Shown piece after piece: positions 9,520-19,972 of a DNA stretch of 23,474 bases. The notes below the pieces were generated by a model. That model did not search any database. It saw nothing but the letters and a program-made list of their open reading frames with translations, and was not told the DNA's origin. Source of the stretch: CAJBLF01 sp964463255 (GTDB lineage: Bacteria; Patescibacteriota; Gracilibacteria; Absconditabacterales; Absconditicoccaceae); NCBI GenBank assembly GCA_964463255.1, contig CAYXBC010000047.1, positions 1-23,474 of the forward strand. The letters run 5' to 3'. Position numbers and translations under genes: made by a program. Position 1 is the first letter of the stretch. Each line of letters begins with the position of its first letter.

Positions 9520-10950
9520 CTATGCTTTAGTTATTTCATATCAGTCTTTGGTATCTTTGAGCTGGAATCATGATGCTAGGATTGCATTCCTGAGCTCATC
9601 GGCCAATGCAAAATCCTTGTTTTTTTTGGCTTGCACTCTCTGGTCTGCGAGTTCCTTTACATCACGTGGAATAGTAATTTTTTCTTCTCCTGCATCTTCA
9701 AATATTCATATCTTCAAAAGATTATCTTCTAGCCATGTTATGATTGGATAAATATGTTCTCATCATAAAGTTATTGCTGATTGAAGTATTGCGAGTAATT
9801 TTGGCGTATTCATATCATCACAAATCGCTTCTATAATTTGTTGAAAAAATGGATCAGATTCAAAATCTTTTGTATCTTTCACTATTCTTTTTCATTGAAG
9901 TTTTCTGATAAGCGAATGCCTTGTGTTCTTGGCAGCTTCCAATTGGTCTCGTGTGAAGTTTTGGAAGTTTCCATATTGTGCCATGAAGTAGAAATATCTT
10001 AGATCAAGTACTGAAAATCCTTTGGCTTGAATATCTACTAAATTATATACATTTCATAACGACTTACTCATTTTTCCTCCATCAACTTGAAGGAATTCAT
10101 TGTGTATCCAATATTTTACTCGTGGATGAACGGCGAAAGCACATTCAGATTGTGCTATTTCATTGGGATGATGGATGGTGATATGATCCGCTCCTCCATG
10201 ATGGATATCAAATTGATTACCAAGATATTTGCTGGACATTGCACTACATTCTATATGCCAACCAGGAAATCATTTCCCCCATGGCGAGTCTCGCTCCATC
10301 TGTCTGTGTTCATTTTCGGGAGCAAATTTCCGTAAAGCAAAATCAGTTGGATGTTTTTTTCATTTCATATCTACTCTTTCTCCTGCATTCAAATCCGCCA
10401 AACGTTTTTTGTAGTTTGGTCACATAAGTTCTCCGTAATTTTCTACCTTACTCGTATCCATATATATTCCATCACCTGCAACGGCATAGGTATATCATTT
10501 TTCTGCCAAGGTTGTAATCAAATCTATCTGTTCTTGAATATGATCGGTTGCTCTTGGCATCTCATCGAATTCATCGATATGCAAAAGTTTCATTCCATCT
10601 TTGAAAATCTGTTCATATTTTTTTGCAACATCCCAAGCTGAGATACCCTCACGCTTAGATCATTTTTCTAATTTATCTTCTCCATCATCTGCATCAGACA
10701 CCAAATGTCCTACGTCAGTGATATTCATGACTGCTTTCACTTTGTACCCAAGTAGTTTTAGCGTATTTCTAATAAGATCGGCCGTGAAAGTTGCTCTATA
10801 ATTTCCAATACTAGGATCTCGATACACCGTAGGTCCGCAACTATACATCCCCACGAAATCTTTCTTAGGTCACGTATACTCAGGATCTTCCATCAACGGG
10901 ACAAACAGTTCTTTTTTACGGGTCAGCGTATTATATACAGATAATTGCAT
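9520..10950 (-). CDS. cysS: Cysteinyl-tRNA synthetase with altered HIGH motif
   Basis: A 476-residue class I synthetase that charges tRNA-Cys. The N-terminal motif is SCGPTVYRDPSIGN, containing the zinc-binding Cys38, but the first His of the HIGH signature is Ser47 (AGT). The rest is intact: GWHIECSAMS, the zinc ligands in IHHPNEIAQSEC, and GGKMSKSLGNVYNL, whose Gly is TGA. A DALR-type helical domain follows. A short extra segment (PLMEDPEYTGPKKDF) precedes the CGPTVY motif. GGAG lies close before the ATG, one of the few Shine-Dalgarno-like sequences in the window. It heads an operon with the PHP and MFS genes. Confidence 0.95.
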
Positions 10951-11082
10951 CGCTCCTACGGAAAAAATAAAGTCGAGTCCAGTCTACTAAAGCATGCTAA
11001 AAATTCAATCTGATTATTGAAATCATTGCATTTTCTATGATTTTCCTTATAGGATTAGCGTTTTTTTACTGGTATCCTCCTT

Positions 11083-13545
11083 ATGTTTGATTTTTGAATC
11101 CTCGGTAATAATGCCAGGAATCTCCTCTATATCAAAAAATTCAACGATAAGAAATGAATCCGTCTAGCAAACAATAAGCTTCAGACGAAAGATTTTCTCG
11201 TAGAAAGAGGGATACCCTTTGCCAAAACCTATGGTATCATCTCTAATCGCAAAGAGTTATATGAATTTGACTTTGCCTATCTGCCCAAAAAGAATTTTGT
11301 CGTCAAACCTAATCAATGAAGCAAAGGACAAGGTGTGTATATTGTTAAATATATCGAAGAACCTAAACCTGAATATATAGTTACTGAACAACTCTCTCCT
11401 AAAAAGAATGCTTTCCAGAATTTTTGATCCCGTATGAAGCATATTTTTTTCCAGGAATTTGACACCCGTCAGCATTATGGTAAATATCAGATAGGCGATG
11501 AACTACTTACAGACGAAGAATTTAGAAGACGTCTCTTGGATATTCTTGATGGAAAATATTCCATGACACTTGGAGGAGATAAAATCATCATCGAGGAGAA
11601 ACTTATCGCTGGCGAACTCTTTAAAGATTTCTGTGAATATGGATTGGCCGACATTAGAGTCATTGTCTTTAATCTCGTGCCTGTAGCTACTATGATAAGG
11701 GTGCCGACCAAGGGTTCCGGTGGCAAAGCTAATCTCGCCCAATGAGGTATAGGACTCGGTATCGAAGTAGGAAGTGGCAAGATTACTTCCCTGCTCTGGA
11801 AAAATAAAATCCGCACTTCCAAATTTCCCAAAAGATTCGCCCATTTTCAGAATAAGAAAATCCCCTATCGGAATGATATCCTTTTCCTTTCCTCAAAGGT
11901 CCAGTATTTTGTAAATCTCTGATATCTTGCACTCGATTGGGTCATCACCAATGAAGGTCCTAAACTTCTGGAAATCAATGCGAGAGCAGGTCTGGAAGTC
12001 CAGAAAGTGACAGATACGAAGCTAAAGAATGTCCTAGATAAGATAGGCGACCTCAAAATAGTTGATCCAGAAAAATGAGTCGAAATCGCAAAAAGCCTTT
12101 TTACTCCAGAAAAGTCCGACCTTATATGACATAGTAAACTCCTCTATCTTTCGCAATATGGGAAATTTATTATCAAAGAAAAAGAAGAGGAAGAAAGGCT
12201 CGATGTCATCGTGGAAGTCGATCTCAATAAATCTGGGAATTTTATGTCGCAGAAACTTTTTGATAAGATTAAGGAGAATAAAAGAGAACGATATCTGGAT
12301 CTCTATGAGAATGAGATTGTCCTCAAAAAAGCCAAATTCTCTATTTTAGAAAGTCTTGCTGATAATAAGATTATCCTTGGAAACAAGACTGCTAGCTACT
12401 ATCTCGTAAAGCCTATCCATAAGACATTCGCTACCGTCGATATCATCGATCCAAAATATATCCAGCCATTGGAAATTGCGGAACTCCATATCATCGATCA
12501 AAAGGTAGAGAAGCTCAATAAAAGGCTCAATCTCTCTTCCAGGCTCAGACCTCTTAATTATTTCAGCGAACTCGATAAATTCATCACACTTCATGGAAAA
12601 TATAACCCTATCTTCAAATATAAACGACCTGAAGAGAGCAAACTTCTCCAGACGAAAGATGAAATCTTCAAACTTCAAGAACAACTGAGTAAGCTCACTA
12701 GTCCTTTCATTAAACTCTTTCTTGAAAAACTAGAAGAACTGGAACTTAGAAGAAATCTTATCCTCGCCTATAGCAGACAAGATTTTGAGCTTATCGCTTT
12801 GTATAATGATAAAATATTCTGAGCATTTGATGATGGTCTTTTGAAACTTGCCAAAGAGAAAGTCTTGGATAGAAATGAAACTGGATATGATAAGAATATC
12901 CTAGGTAAATCACTCAAACTCTCCGAGATAGAAAAAATCATCGAGAAATATCTCCTTGAAAAGAAAATCTATGGTGTGGATATCGTATTTTCCTATGACA
13001 CCCTTTCTAGGATATCGATTATCATGGGGAAGGATATCAAAATCAGTATCTCGAAATCGGCGATATTCAGAGAAGAATGATTGCGTGCTACCTTGGCTCA
13101 TGAGATAGATACTCATCTTATTAGATATCTCAATGGAATAAAATCCTGATGGCATATATTCAAATCCTGAACAGCGTATTATCAAAAAGATGAAGAATGA
13201 TTGGCAATATGGAATGGTAATAAGGTCTTGCCTGACGACTATGAGAAGATCTCTCTGTATAAAAAATATGTAGTCACCCATGAATTGCAAAAATTCACTT
13301 TCAGCAAAGCGGTTGAATTTGTAAAATTCATTTATCCTGAAAGATCGCTTGAATGAATATTTAAAACTGTAATCAGATCCAAAAAAGGGATTATCCATAC
13401 CGAGAATACGGGGATAGGCTACTTGAAGGATAAAATCTATCTGGATGGATTCACCAAAATAGATAAACGAATACAAACAGGTAACACACCAACGAAGCTC
13501 TATGCCTGAAAAGTCAAAATAGAAGATTTAGATTATATTATATAA
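11083..13545 (+). CDS. ATP-grasp ligase fused to DUF1704 metallopeptidase-like domain
   Basis: An 820-residue fusion. Residues 1-310 match the alpha-L-glutamate ligase-like ATP-grasp family (TIGR02291/PF14397): ILGNNARNLLYI, NNKLQTKDFLVERGIP, ATP-binding lysine Lys75 and loop KPNQGSKGQGV (one Gly is TGA), RVPTKGSGGKANLAQGGIG, and the Mg-binding LLEINARAGLEVQ. Residues from about 380 match DUF1704 (TIGR02421): a long helical region, then ATLAHEIDTHLIRYLNG (His673, Glu674, His678, an HExxxH zinc motif) and DEEGLAIWN, the 'QEGLA' motif. Eukaryotic MATCAP, a tyrosine carboxypeptidase, belongs to the same DUF1704 family. The protein may both make and trim an amide bond; this is inference. The next gene starts one base after the stop. 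The ATG at 11083 begins the conserved ATP-grasp N-terminus. Confidence 0.9.
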
Positions 13546-13546
13546 T

Positions 13547-14497
13547 ATGCTTAAAGTCGCTATCGAAACATGATACACTACGAGATTCGCATGAAAAGAT
13601 CTCTATGGAGCTAGAATATTTATGCAAAAATTTTTTGCTGCGCATGCTATCGAGCTCGTAAGAGTAAGTATCAATACCTTTGACGATAAGAAACAGTGTT
13701 TTGTAGAATATAATACGCTTGATGCCGATGGAAAAAATATACCTATCCACAAGAAATATGTGCCTGATATTATACGAAGCAGAAGATGAACAGCTATCAC
13801 TCATAAATATGATGTATTCAAAAATTTTCTTGTCGTCCCTTCCAAGAAGATAGCCATCATTGGCAATGATAAATTCGAGAATTACAAATTCACCAAACAC
13901 TATCAGCCGTTTACTGCATTATTATCTAATTTTTTTTGTAACGAGACACTACAAAAGACCTTTACCAAAAATATCGTCATCAAACCGATAAGAGCTAATG
14001 GAGGAAAAGGAATACTTCTCACTACTATCCCCGAATTGCTTAAGAAAAGAAAAAAATATCACTGACTGGAGGAGCTCTATATTGTACAGCAATTTAAGGA
14101 TTTCACCAAATGATATCCATGAATATGTACAGGCAACCATGATGTAAGATTTATGTTTGCATGAAATAAAATAATAGAGATAACCTTGAGGATACCAAAA
14201 AAATGAGATTTTAGGAGTAATCTTTGATCAGGATGAACACAAAAAAATATTCAGAAAAAACAGATACCAAAAGATCTCTTACTCCTTTCTAAAAAAATCT
14301 ATAAGACGCTCAATCTTGATGGTAAAGATATTTTCTCTATGGATTTCGCCTATTGCAAAAAAGATACCCAGCGATATCTTTTGGAAACCAATGCATCCCC
14401 ATGAACTTGGTATTATCAGACAGATAAAAAGATACTCAGTAGCATCTGTCGTGGCTTAGTTACATTCTTCCAGGGTATACATCCCACAAAGACATAG
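13547..14497 (+). CDS. RimK-like ATP-grasp ligase
   Basis: A 316-residue ATP-grasp protein of the RimK type, which joins a carboxylate to an amine through an acyl-phosphate. The ATP-binding region is NIVIKPIRANGGKGILL, with LYIVQQFKDF in the hinge strand. The catalytic core has HDVRFMFAGNKIIEITLRIPKKGDF, then RSNLGSGGTQKN and the Mg ligands in FSMDFAY and LLETNASPGTWYY. The N-terminal domain (1-130) is diverged and should bind the acceptor. It uses TGA for at least ten glycines. One base separates it from the fusion gene, so the two are translated from one message. Which amino acid and which target it uses cannot be told from sequence. Confidence 0.88.
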
Positions 14498-14521
14498 ATT
14501 TATACGATAGCATATATCATC

Positions 14522-14965
14522 ATGCACATCATACAGGCAAATCTCGACGACATAGAGGAAATAAAAAACATCATTGATGTTATCTATACATCATTCGTTT
14601 TTTCCAATCTCCATGATTCTACGAAACGCCTCATCCAGAGAATGGAACAGCTCTATGGTCCGAATTATAATTATTCGTATACATCAGCCCATCTCAAAAC
14701 ATCAACTATATTCTTTGTTGCCAAAGAGCATGATCATATTATAGGAATGGTAAGATGAACTCCCGAAAAAATCTCTAATCTCTATATATCCCCTCCATGG
14801 CACTGACAATGAGTCGGGAAGCAATTATTGGAAAGATTCGAACAAGAGGCGAAAGATAGGTGATCTAGTGGCATTAGATTGAAATCGAGCACCTATGCAT
14901 TACCCTTCTATCTTCATAATGGATATACTCTTGTCGAAGATAGAATATTTGAGAAACACTTTTAA
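14522..14965 (+). CDS. GNAT-family N-acetyltransferase
   Basis: A 147-residue GCN5-related acetyltransferase that transfers acetyl from acetyl-CoA to an amine. Motif A is ISNLYISPPWHGQGVGKQLLERFE; the acetyl-CoA loop HGQGVG uses TGA for its first two glycines. Motif B is YALPFYLHNGYTLVED, with the Tyr typical of the catalytic region. It lies in the middle of the four-gene operon, 24 bases after the second ligase and 18 before the membrane protein, so the likely substrate is an amine of the same pathway, such as a ligation product or its precursor. This link is inference. Confidence 0.9.
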
Positions 14966-14983
14966 TTACTCTATGATATCTCC

Positions 14984-16282
14984 ATGAAGAAAATATTCGT
15001 ATGTATTGCATTATCCCTTGGAAGCATCTTCCTTATACATTCGGCTTCGGCACAATTCACTTCCACCACGTGTGAATGACAGGCACATTGTTCTGCTCCT
15101 ACAACCTGAGTACATTATCAGAGTAATATTATGTATATAGGTAAACAATGAGAAGAATTCGATCTCGGATTCCAATTGAATTTCGATAAACAAAAAATAT
15201 TGCTCCAGGAAGTGTTCCTGGTAGAGAATAAAAACTTCGTTGAAGATGATATTCGTAGCAGACTCAGAGCAAATCTCGATGGGATACAGTCCAGCAAAGC
15301 AATCATCATCAATACTTCAAAATTTGATATCCTTCTTCAAGTCCTGGGTGAACTTCATACTTCTGATGATCTCAATCTCCAAGACAAAACCATTTATCTC
15401 GTCACGGATAGCAATAAATTCTTCCTCAAAAGAGTCTTGGCCAAAAACATCAAACCTATAGAAATCACTAAAATATATACCCTTTCTGAAGATAAACTCC
15501 TCAATTTTCTTTCGACATTTTCTTTGGGGAAAATAAATAATACAGAAGCATATATCACTCCATTCTCTTTATCATTTCATGAGACACCTAAATATCTCCC
15601 TATCTCGTATCTGGTAGATCGTCTCATTTATCATGGCTTCCCTGTAGAACTCATTACTATGTTTCTCATCCTCTCTTTGGGTACTTTGGTAATCAGTATC
15701 CTCAGACAGGTTGTGTGATTTTCAGTCTTTGGCATCTATAGTCCTCTGCTCTTTGCTGTTTCCATGTCCCTGCTCGGCATACCCTTGAGCTTAATGTTTC
15801 TTGGTATAGGTTTGCTGACTAAGATACTTATCATGCTCTTCACCAAAAAGGTGTATCTCCTCCATAATGCCAAAAGTGCATTGCTCATTATACTCTATTT
15901 CTTCATCCTTCTTTCTGTCCTCTGATTTCATGCTATTTTCTGATTTAATCGGATAGATATCTCTCTGCTTACCAACGGCTATATTATTTTCCCTATCGTC
16001 TTTATCATCCTCGTGAGCGATAAAATATTCAATGAATGATTTAAACTCTTTAGCATTTGACGGTGGTTTGCCTTTGCAGAATTCCTCGCCGTCTCATTTG
16101 CTGTCTATGGACTCTTTTTCTGGACCGCTCTTACCCATCTTCTCCTAGCATTCCCCGAAATTCTTTTGCTTATCTTCCTCATCAATATCGCTGTAGGAAG
16201 ATTTACTGGACTTCAGCTTCTCGAATATTTCCGTTTTATGCCATTAATAAAAAAATCCTCTGACTCAGAGGAAGAAGAATAA
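14984..16282 (+). CDS. Secreted domain plus seven-helix membrane protein (7TM_transglut type)
   Basis: A 432-residue protein. Residues 1-24 are a signal peptide ending SASA, residues 25-220 form an extracytoplasmic domain with few recognisable motifs, and residues 222-420 hold about seven hydrophobic helices. The membrane part begins with VVGFSVFGIYSPLLFAVS and ends with NIAVGRFTGLQLLEYFRFMPL, which fits the conserved start and end of the 7TM_transglut family (PF14402, 'inactive transglutaminase fused to 7 TM'). It finishes with an acidic tail (DSEEEE). This family is known to occur with RimK-related ligases and DUF1704 proteins, which matches the three genes before it. It may position or transport the ligated product at the membrane. 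The ATG at 14984 gives the signal peptide. Confidence 0.85.
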
Positions 16283-16293
16283 TATACTACCTA

Positions 16294-16418
16294 ATTTTGA
16301 ATGTTGAATGTTGGATGTTGAATGTTTGAATTGCTGATATTAACTATTGCGTATTACAATAGTGGATAAGTAGACAATACCCTCATCCAGAATCCAGAAT
16401 CCATCATACAAAATCAAT
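16294..16418. repeat. Dispersed intergenic repeat, copy A
   Basis: It begins with a run of TTGAATGTT/TTGGATGTT units, continues with ACTATTG...CAATAGT (a 7-bp hairpin at 16343-16363), AGTGGATAAG, ACAATACCCTCATCC, two AATCCAGAATCC-like units and AAATCAAT. The same order of elements recurs at 19803-19914, and the CCTTCATCC part recurs at the window start. It fills the gap between the convergent membrane protein and Mur ligase genes. AGTGGATAA differs in one base from a DnaA box complement. No gene is seen from 16283 to 16522. Confidence 0.8.
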
Positions 16419-16522
16419 ATCGTTTCATCTCATTTTTTAGTATAGTATCAATAAGATCCTGCATTATGATTGGCATTGCTTATACGTTTTTTCCATATTT
16501 ATATACTCAATACTATAAATAC

Positions 16523-17905
16523 TTAGCTAAAATATCTCTTTTTCTTATGTAGCCGTCGATCAGATTGCCTGGTGAGCTCTTTTTGGTCTTCGGCGTTTAA
16601 GAGAAAGTGTTTGACTGCTTCTTCCAAGAAAATAGTATTTTGGCTTCCTTTGCATACGATGAGATAGTCTTTTTCTTTTTGTTGTCTCAATAGATTCTGG
16701 ATATGCTTGCCTGCGATATTGGCGTCATAAAATTTCTCTATACGCTTCGGATCATAGCCTACTTTCTCTAATTCATCTGCAAGATAATCGGTCATATATT
16801 TTCCGACCAACACCACATGATCTGCTACCTGGCTGACATAGCCAGCAATGAGTCTATGCTCTCTTTCTGTAAGCTCTCCGAGTTCCCTCATATCTCCCAG
16901 TACGAGGATAACTTTCCTCTGAGGGAATAGTTGCATCTTGATGGCGTAGGCGGTATTGATAATCTTTCTGACACTCAGTGGTGAAGCATTGTAAGTAGAA
17001 TCGATAATGACACTATTTTCTATGCCATGGAATATAGAAAGCCTGCCTGGCTGGAGATGATAACGGAGTTCCAAAATCTCATGGGAACCGTTTCTCAAGA
17101 TTGGATTCTCGGCTCTTGCTTCTGCTCTCGCATACTGATAATCAATGACGCCAGCGATAGCCAGTCCTACTCCTATATATCCATAATTTGCTTTGCCTAG
17201 GATATTTGTACTTATACTATATTTCCTCTCTTTGACCCGAAGATTACATTGGACACCAATATTTCCTTTAAAATCGGTCAGAATAAATCTTTCATCCTTG
17301 AAGGTGATATCAGCTTTGATGTCATTGCCTTCTGTTTGATAGGTCATATAATCCATATAGAGATGTTCCTTTAATTGGATAGCATAGGGATCATTTGCAT
17401 TGAGAAATCCTATCTCCGAAGTGTTCTTGAGCATCTTGACCTCTTCTTTGGCTATCTCGCCTGGATTGCCGAATTGTTCCGAATGCACTGCATCTATAGC
17501 GGTAAATACTCCAATCTGTGGTTTGGCTATCGTCAGAAGAAAGTCCATCTCTCCCGGACGGTCGATGCCGTATTCCAAGAGGATGATATCATATGGTTTG
17601 GGTCAGTAATATCTTTTTCGGATAAGTTTGATGAGGGTCATAATGACATACAAGATGTTTGGTTCTCGTTTCTCAATTTGGAAAATAGAGAGAGAAAGTC
17701 CGAGTTCCCCATTAAAATTCTTTGGTGAAGTGTAGATTTTTTTGTTAGTAATAAACTGTTGTAAGGTCTGATACACGATCATACGGCAAGAGGTCTTCCC
17801 CACGCTTCCATTTATCCCTATAACTTTGGGGTTGTGTTTTTCGATATATTCATGGGCCAATCTACCTAATAGTTTATAATACCACCACAAGATTTTCTTT
17901 TTCAT
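16523..17905 (-). CDS. murF: Mur ligase family protein, MurF-like
   Basis: A 460-residue ATP-dependent amide ligase of the Mur family. The P-loop GINGSVGKTS (30-39) is followed by a YTSPKNFNGELGLSLS segment typical of MurF, then EYGIDRPGEMDFL and GVFTAIDAVHSEQFG, and in the C-terminal domain IIDSTYNASPLSVR and VILVLGDMRELGE. MurF adds D-Ala-D-Ala to the UDP-MurNAc tripeptide. The P-loop is at residue 30 instead of about 110, so the N-terminal UDP-binding domain of MurF is missing; residues 1-25 contain a short amphipathic helix. The substrate may therefore not be the usual nucleotide. Only a few glycines are TGA. A TATAAT lies just 6 bases before the ATG. Confidence 0.8.
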
Positions 17906-17911
17906 AATCTA

Positions 17912-17917
17912 ATTATA
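17912..17917 (-). promoter_or_regulatory. -10 hexamer of a leaderless Mur ligase promoter
   Basis: On the minus strand a perfect TATAAT is followed by TAGATT and then the ATG, so transcription would start at or next to the start codon. There is no Shine-Dalgarno sequence and no clear -35 box. Confidence 0.5.
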
Positions 17918-17944
17918 AGATTTAGAAAAATAAAAGATTGAATA

Positions 17945-19207
17945 TTATTCTTCGAATGTTTTTTCCATGACAAGGGTGATAATCACTGCTATAGGCACTG
18001 CAAAGAATACGCCTACTATTCACAGAATCATGCCTCAGATAATCATACTGATAAAAATGACTACTGGATTGACTCCGAGCGTCTTGTTCATCAATAAGGG
18101 TATTAATACGTTATTTTCAAATCGTTGAATCAAAAATACAATACCTACTACCGTCAATGCTCCATAGATACCGAAGTGAATGAGTGCTACTAATGCCGCT
18201 ACTGATCATCCGATGAATGGTCCTATGTACGGGATGAGTTCCGTCATCGCTGCTATACCTGCAAGCGCTCCTCTTTGGGGTAGATCGATTCCAAAGAAGG
18301 AAAGTATCCATAATGCTATATACATCATGATACCGATAAATATACAGAGAAGAAATTGAGATTTTAGCCGAATACCGAGTTTCTTATATATTCTTTCAAG
18401 TTTCATATATACTAGTTTATATTTCTTTTCTCCTCAGAGGCCTGCGATGAACTTCATGACCGAATCTTTCTGGATGGAGAACAATACTGCTAGCGTCAGT
18501 ACTATCGATGTCTGTGCAATGAAGTTGAATAAGGTACCTACAGCAGTCACTGCCAGCGTTCCTATATTTCTTGCATAGGAAGTCCCTATGCTCACAATCT
18601 GAGAAATATTCTGCTCCAATTGATTCTGTACTCATGATACAACAGCGGGATTACTGAAAGAATCCAATAAAGCCGTCTTGAGACTTCCGGGAAGTCGATG
18701 CGTATCCTGGATCACGCCTATCAATGATTTGCTCATCAGTACCTGTTGGAAATGTGAGATATTACTGATGAATAATGTAATAATATCAGACAGCTGATTA
18801 AGAATAAACGGAATGATAAATACTAGAGATCATAAGAATATGATAACTATGAAGAGGTATGCTAGTGCTATGGCTATTCATCTGTATTTTATCCTTCCTT
18901 GTAAGAAATCTATGATAGCTTCTATCGCGAGAGAGATTATATATGCCATGAATATCAAGTAAATGATATCCAATGATTTGAAGACCATATATCCTCAGAA
19001 TATTACGAGTATTCAGAACGCCCAGAATTTGAAAAACATCCTATTGGTCACTACAAAGGGAGCAGTTATCGTATTTTTCTCACTTTTTTTCTGTTCATCT
19101 AATTTTTTCTCTAATCTTTCCAATTCCAAAAGTTCTTTCTTATTATCAGATTTGATTGATTTGAACCGATCAGATCAGCCTTTGATGATTTTGTGGATCA
19201 AAGCCAT
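17945..19207 (-). CDS. AI-2E family transporter (UPF0118/PerM)
   Basis: A 420-residue membrane protein of the PF01594 family. A charged N-terminal part (1-55, with a coiled-coil-like KKELLELERLEKKLDE segment) precedes two helices, a long extracytoplasmic helical region (about 130-215), and the conserved C-terminal helices with AAMTELIPYIGPFIGGSVAALVAL and GVNPVVIFISMIIGGMILGIVG. Family members transport autoinducer-2 or other small molecules or antiport sodium; the substrate cannot be assigned here. The ATG at 19207 is in frame with no better upstream choice. TGA encodes several glycines, for example in IFGGYMVF and AGLGGEKK. Confidence 0.9.
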
Positions 19208-19255
19208 ATTTCATCACTAAAGAATAAAAAGAATTTTGAATTGAATATATACTAT

Positions 19256-19323
19256 TGTCATCCTGAATATCATAAAGGATATACGTAATATTACTAGATT
19301 CTTCGACTACACTCAGAATGACA
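19256..19323. mobile_element. MITE-like palindromic repeat
   Basis: A 68-base element with 11-base terminal inverted repeats, TGTCATCCTGA at the left and TCAGAATGACA at the right, one mismatch apart. The interior on the minus strand reads CTGAGTGTAGTCGAAGAATC, similar to a short repeat (GTCATTCTGAGCG...CGAAGAATCT) that I know from unrelated bacteria. It sits in the 146-base gap between rnpA and the AI-2E transporter gene and encodes nothing. No duplicated target is evident. Confidence 0.65.
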
Positions 19324-19353
19324 TGGGTTACTAATGAATTTAGAATGTAATAA

Positions 19354-19758
19354 TTATTTTTTTTGATATAGTCTGTCGTTGCATCATTTCCATGCTCTTT
19401 CAAATTCTTTTTGCATATAGATAATTGTATCTTTTTTGGGTAAATTTGCAATTTTTTTGTCAATTTCTCCTACCCTTTCTTTGGATACTACGATGAAAAT
19501 TTTATAAAATGCATCATGGATAGGGATTTTTACCACATCATGCTCTTGGATATATTGCATTATCGCTCTCTTGATCATATGCCTAACGACGGATCTTTTG
19601 GATAATTTTATCGTCACATGGAAAGAAAACTGATTATATTTGACTCCAGAATATTGCTTAATATAGAAAAAACCGAACAATCCCTGACTGATGTATTGTC
19701 TTTTTTTGGTGATATAGATTACGTCTTTGCCTGTCAAACGGAGTTTTTGTGGTAACAT
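19354..19758 (-). CDS. rnpA: Ribonuclease P protein component
   Basis: A 134-residue basic protein that assists the RNase P RNA in removing tRNA 5' leaders. It starts MLPQKLRLTGKDVIYITKKRQ, has the GLFGFFYI strand, VTIKLSKRSVVRHMIKRAI (the RNR-type RNA-binding motif, here RHMIKR) and YKIFIVVSKE near the end. Reading the TGA at 19384-19386 as Gly adds KGCNDRLYQKK at the C-terminus and ends at TAA. The usual upstream neighbour rpmH (L34) is absent: 19759-19972 has only repeat sequence. Downstream lies the AI-2E transporter instead of the usual yidD/yidC. Confidence 0.9.
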
Positions 19759-19802
19759 GAGGATGAATTTAGAATGTGGAATGTGGAATTTTCCCTAAAA
19801 TA

Positions 19803-19914
19803 AATTTTGAATGTTGTATGTTGGATGCTGGATTTAGGATTCGCTAGAATGAACTATTGTGTATTCTTATAGTGGATAAGTGTACAATACCTTCATCCAA
19901 AATCTAAAATCAAT
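19803..19914. repeat. Dispersed intergenic repeat, copy B
   Basis: It has the same ordered parts as copy A: TTGAATGTTG/TTGGATG units, ACTAT...ATAGT (shortened stem), AGTGGATAAG, ACAATACCTTCATCC and AAAATCTAAAATCAAT. The last part is nearly identical to the end of the 55-bp repeat unit at the window start. It lies between rnpA and the DUF192 gene, which are on the same strand. TTATCCACT (minus strand) is one base from a DnaA box. Confidence 0.8.
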
Positions 19915-19972
19915 TTCCAGAACAAGCCCTCTACGAGGATAAAAGAATTGAGAAGTGAGTATATACAAGACT

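Noticed and set aside
10994..11167. A short plus-strand ORF just before the ATP-grasp fusion
   Set aside because: It overlaps the conserved N-terminus of the ligase in another frame and has no recognisable features.
11487..11844. Two minus-strand ORFs opposite the ATP-grasp domain
   Set aside because: They overlap each other and the conserved catalytic strand region on the other strand.
12910..13476. 188-residue minus-strand ORF opposite the DUF1704 region
   Set aside because: It lies antisense to the HExxxH domain and has a shadow-like composition.
19170..19463. 97-residue minus-strand ORF over the rnpA end and MITE
   Set aside because: It overlaps rnpA and the AI-2E start in another frame and crosses a repeat element.
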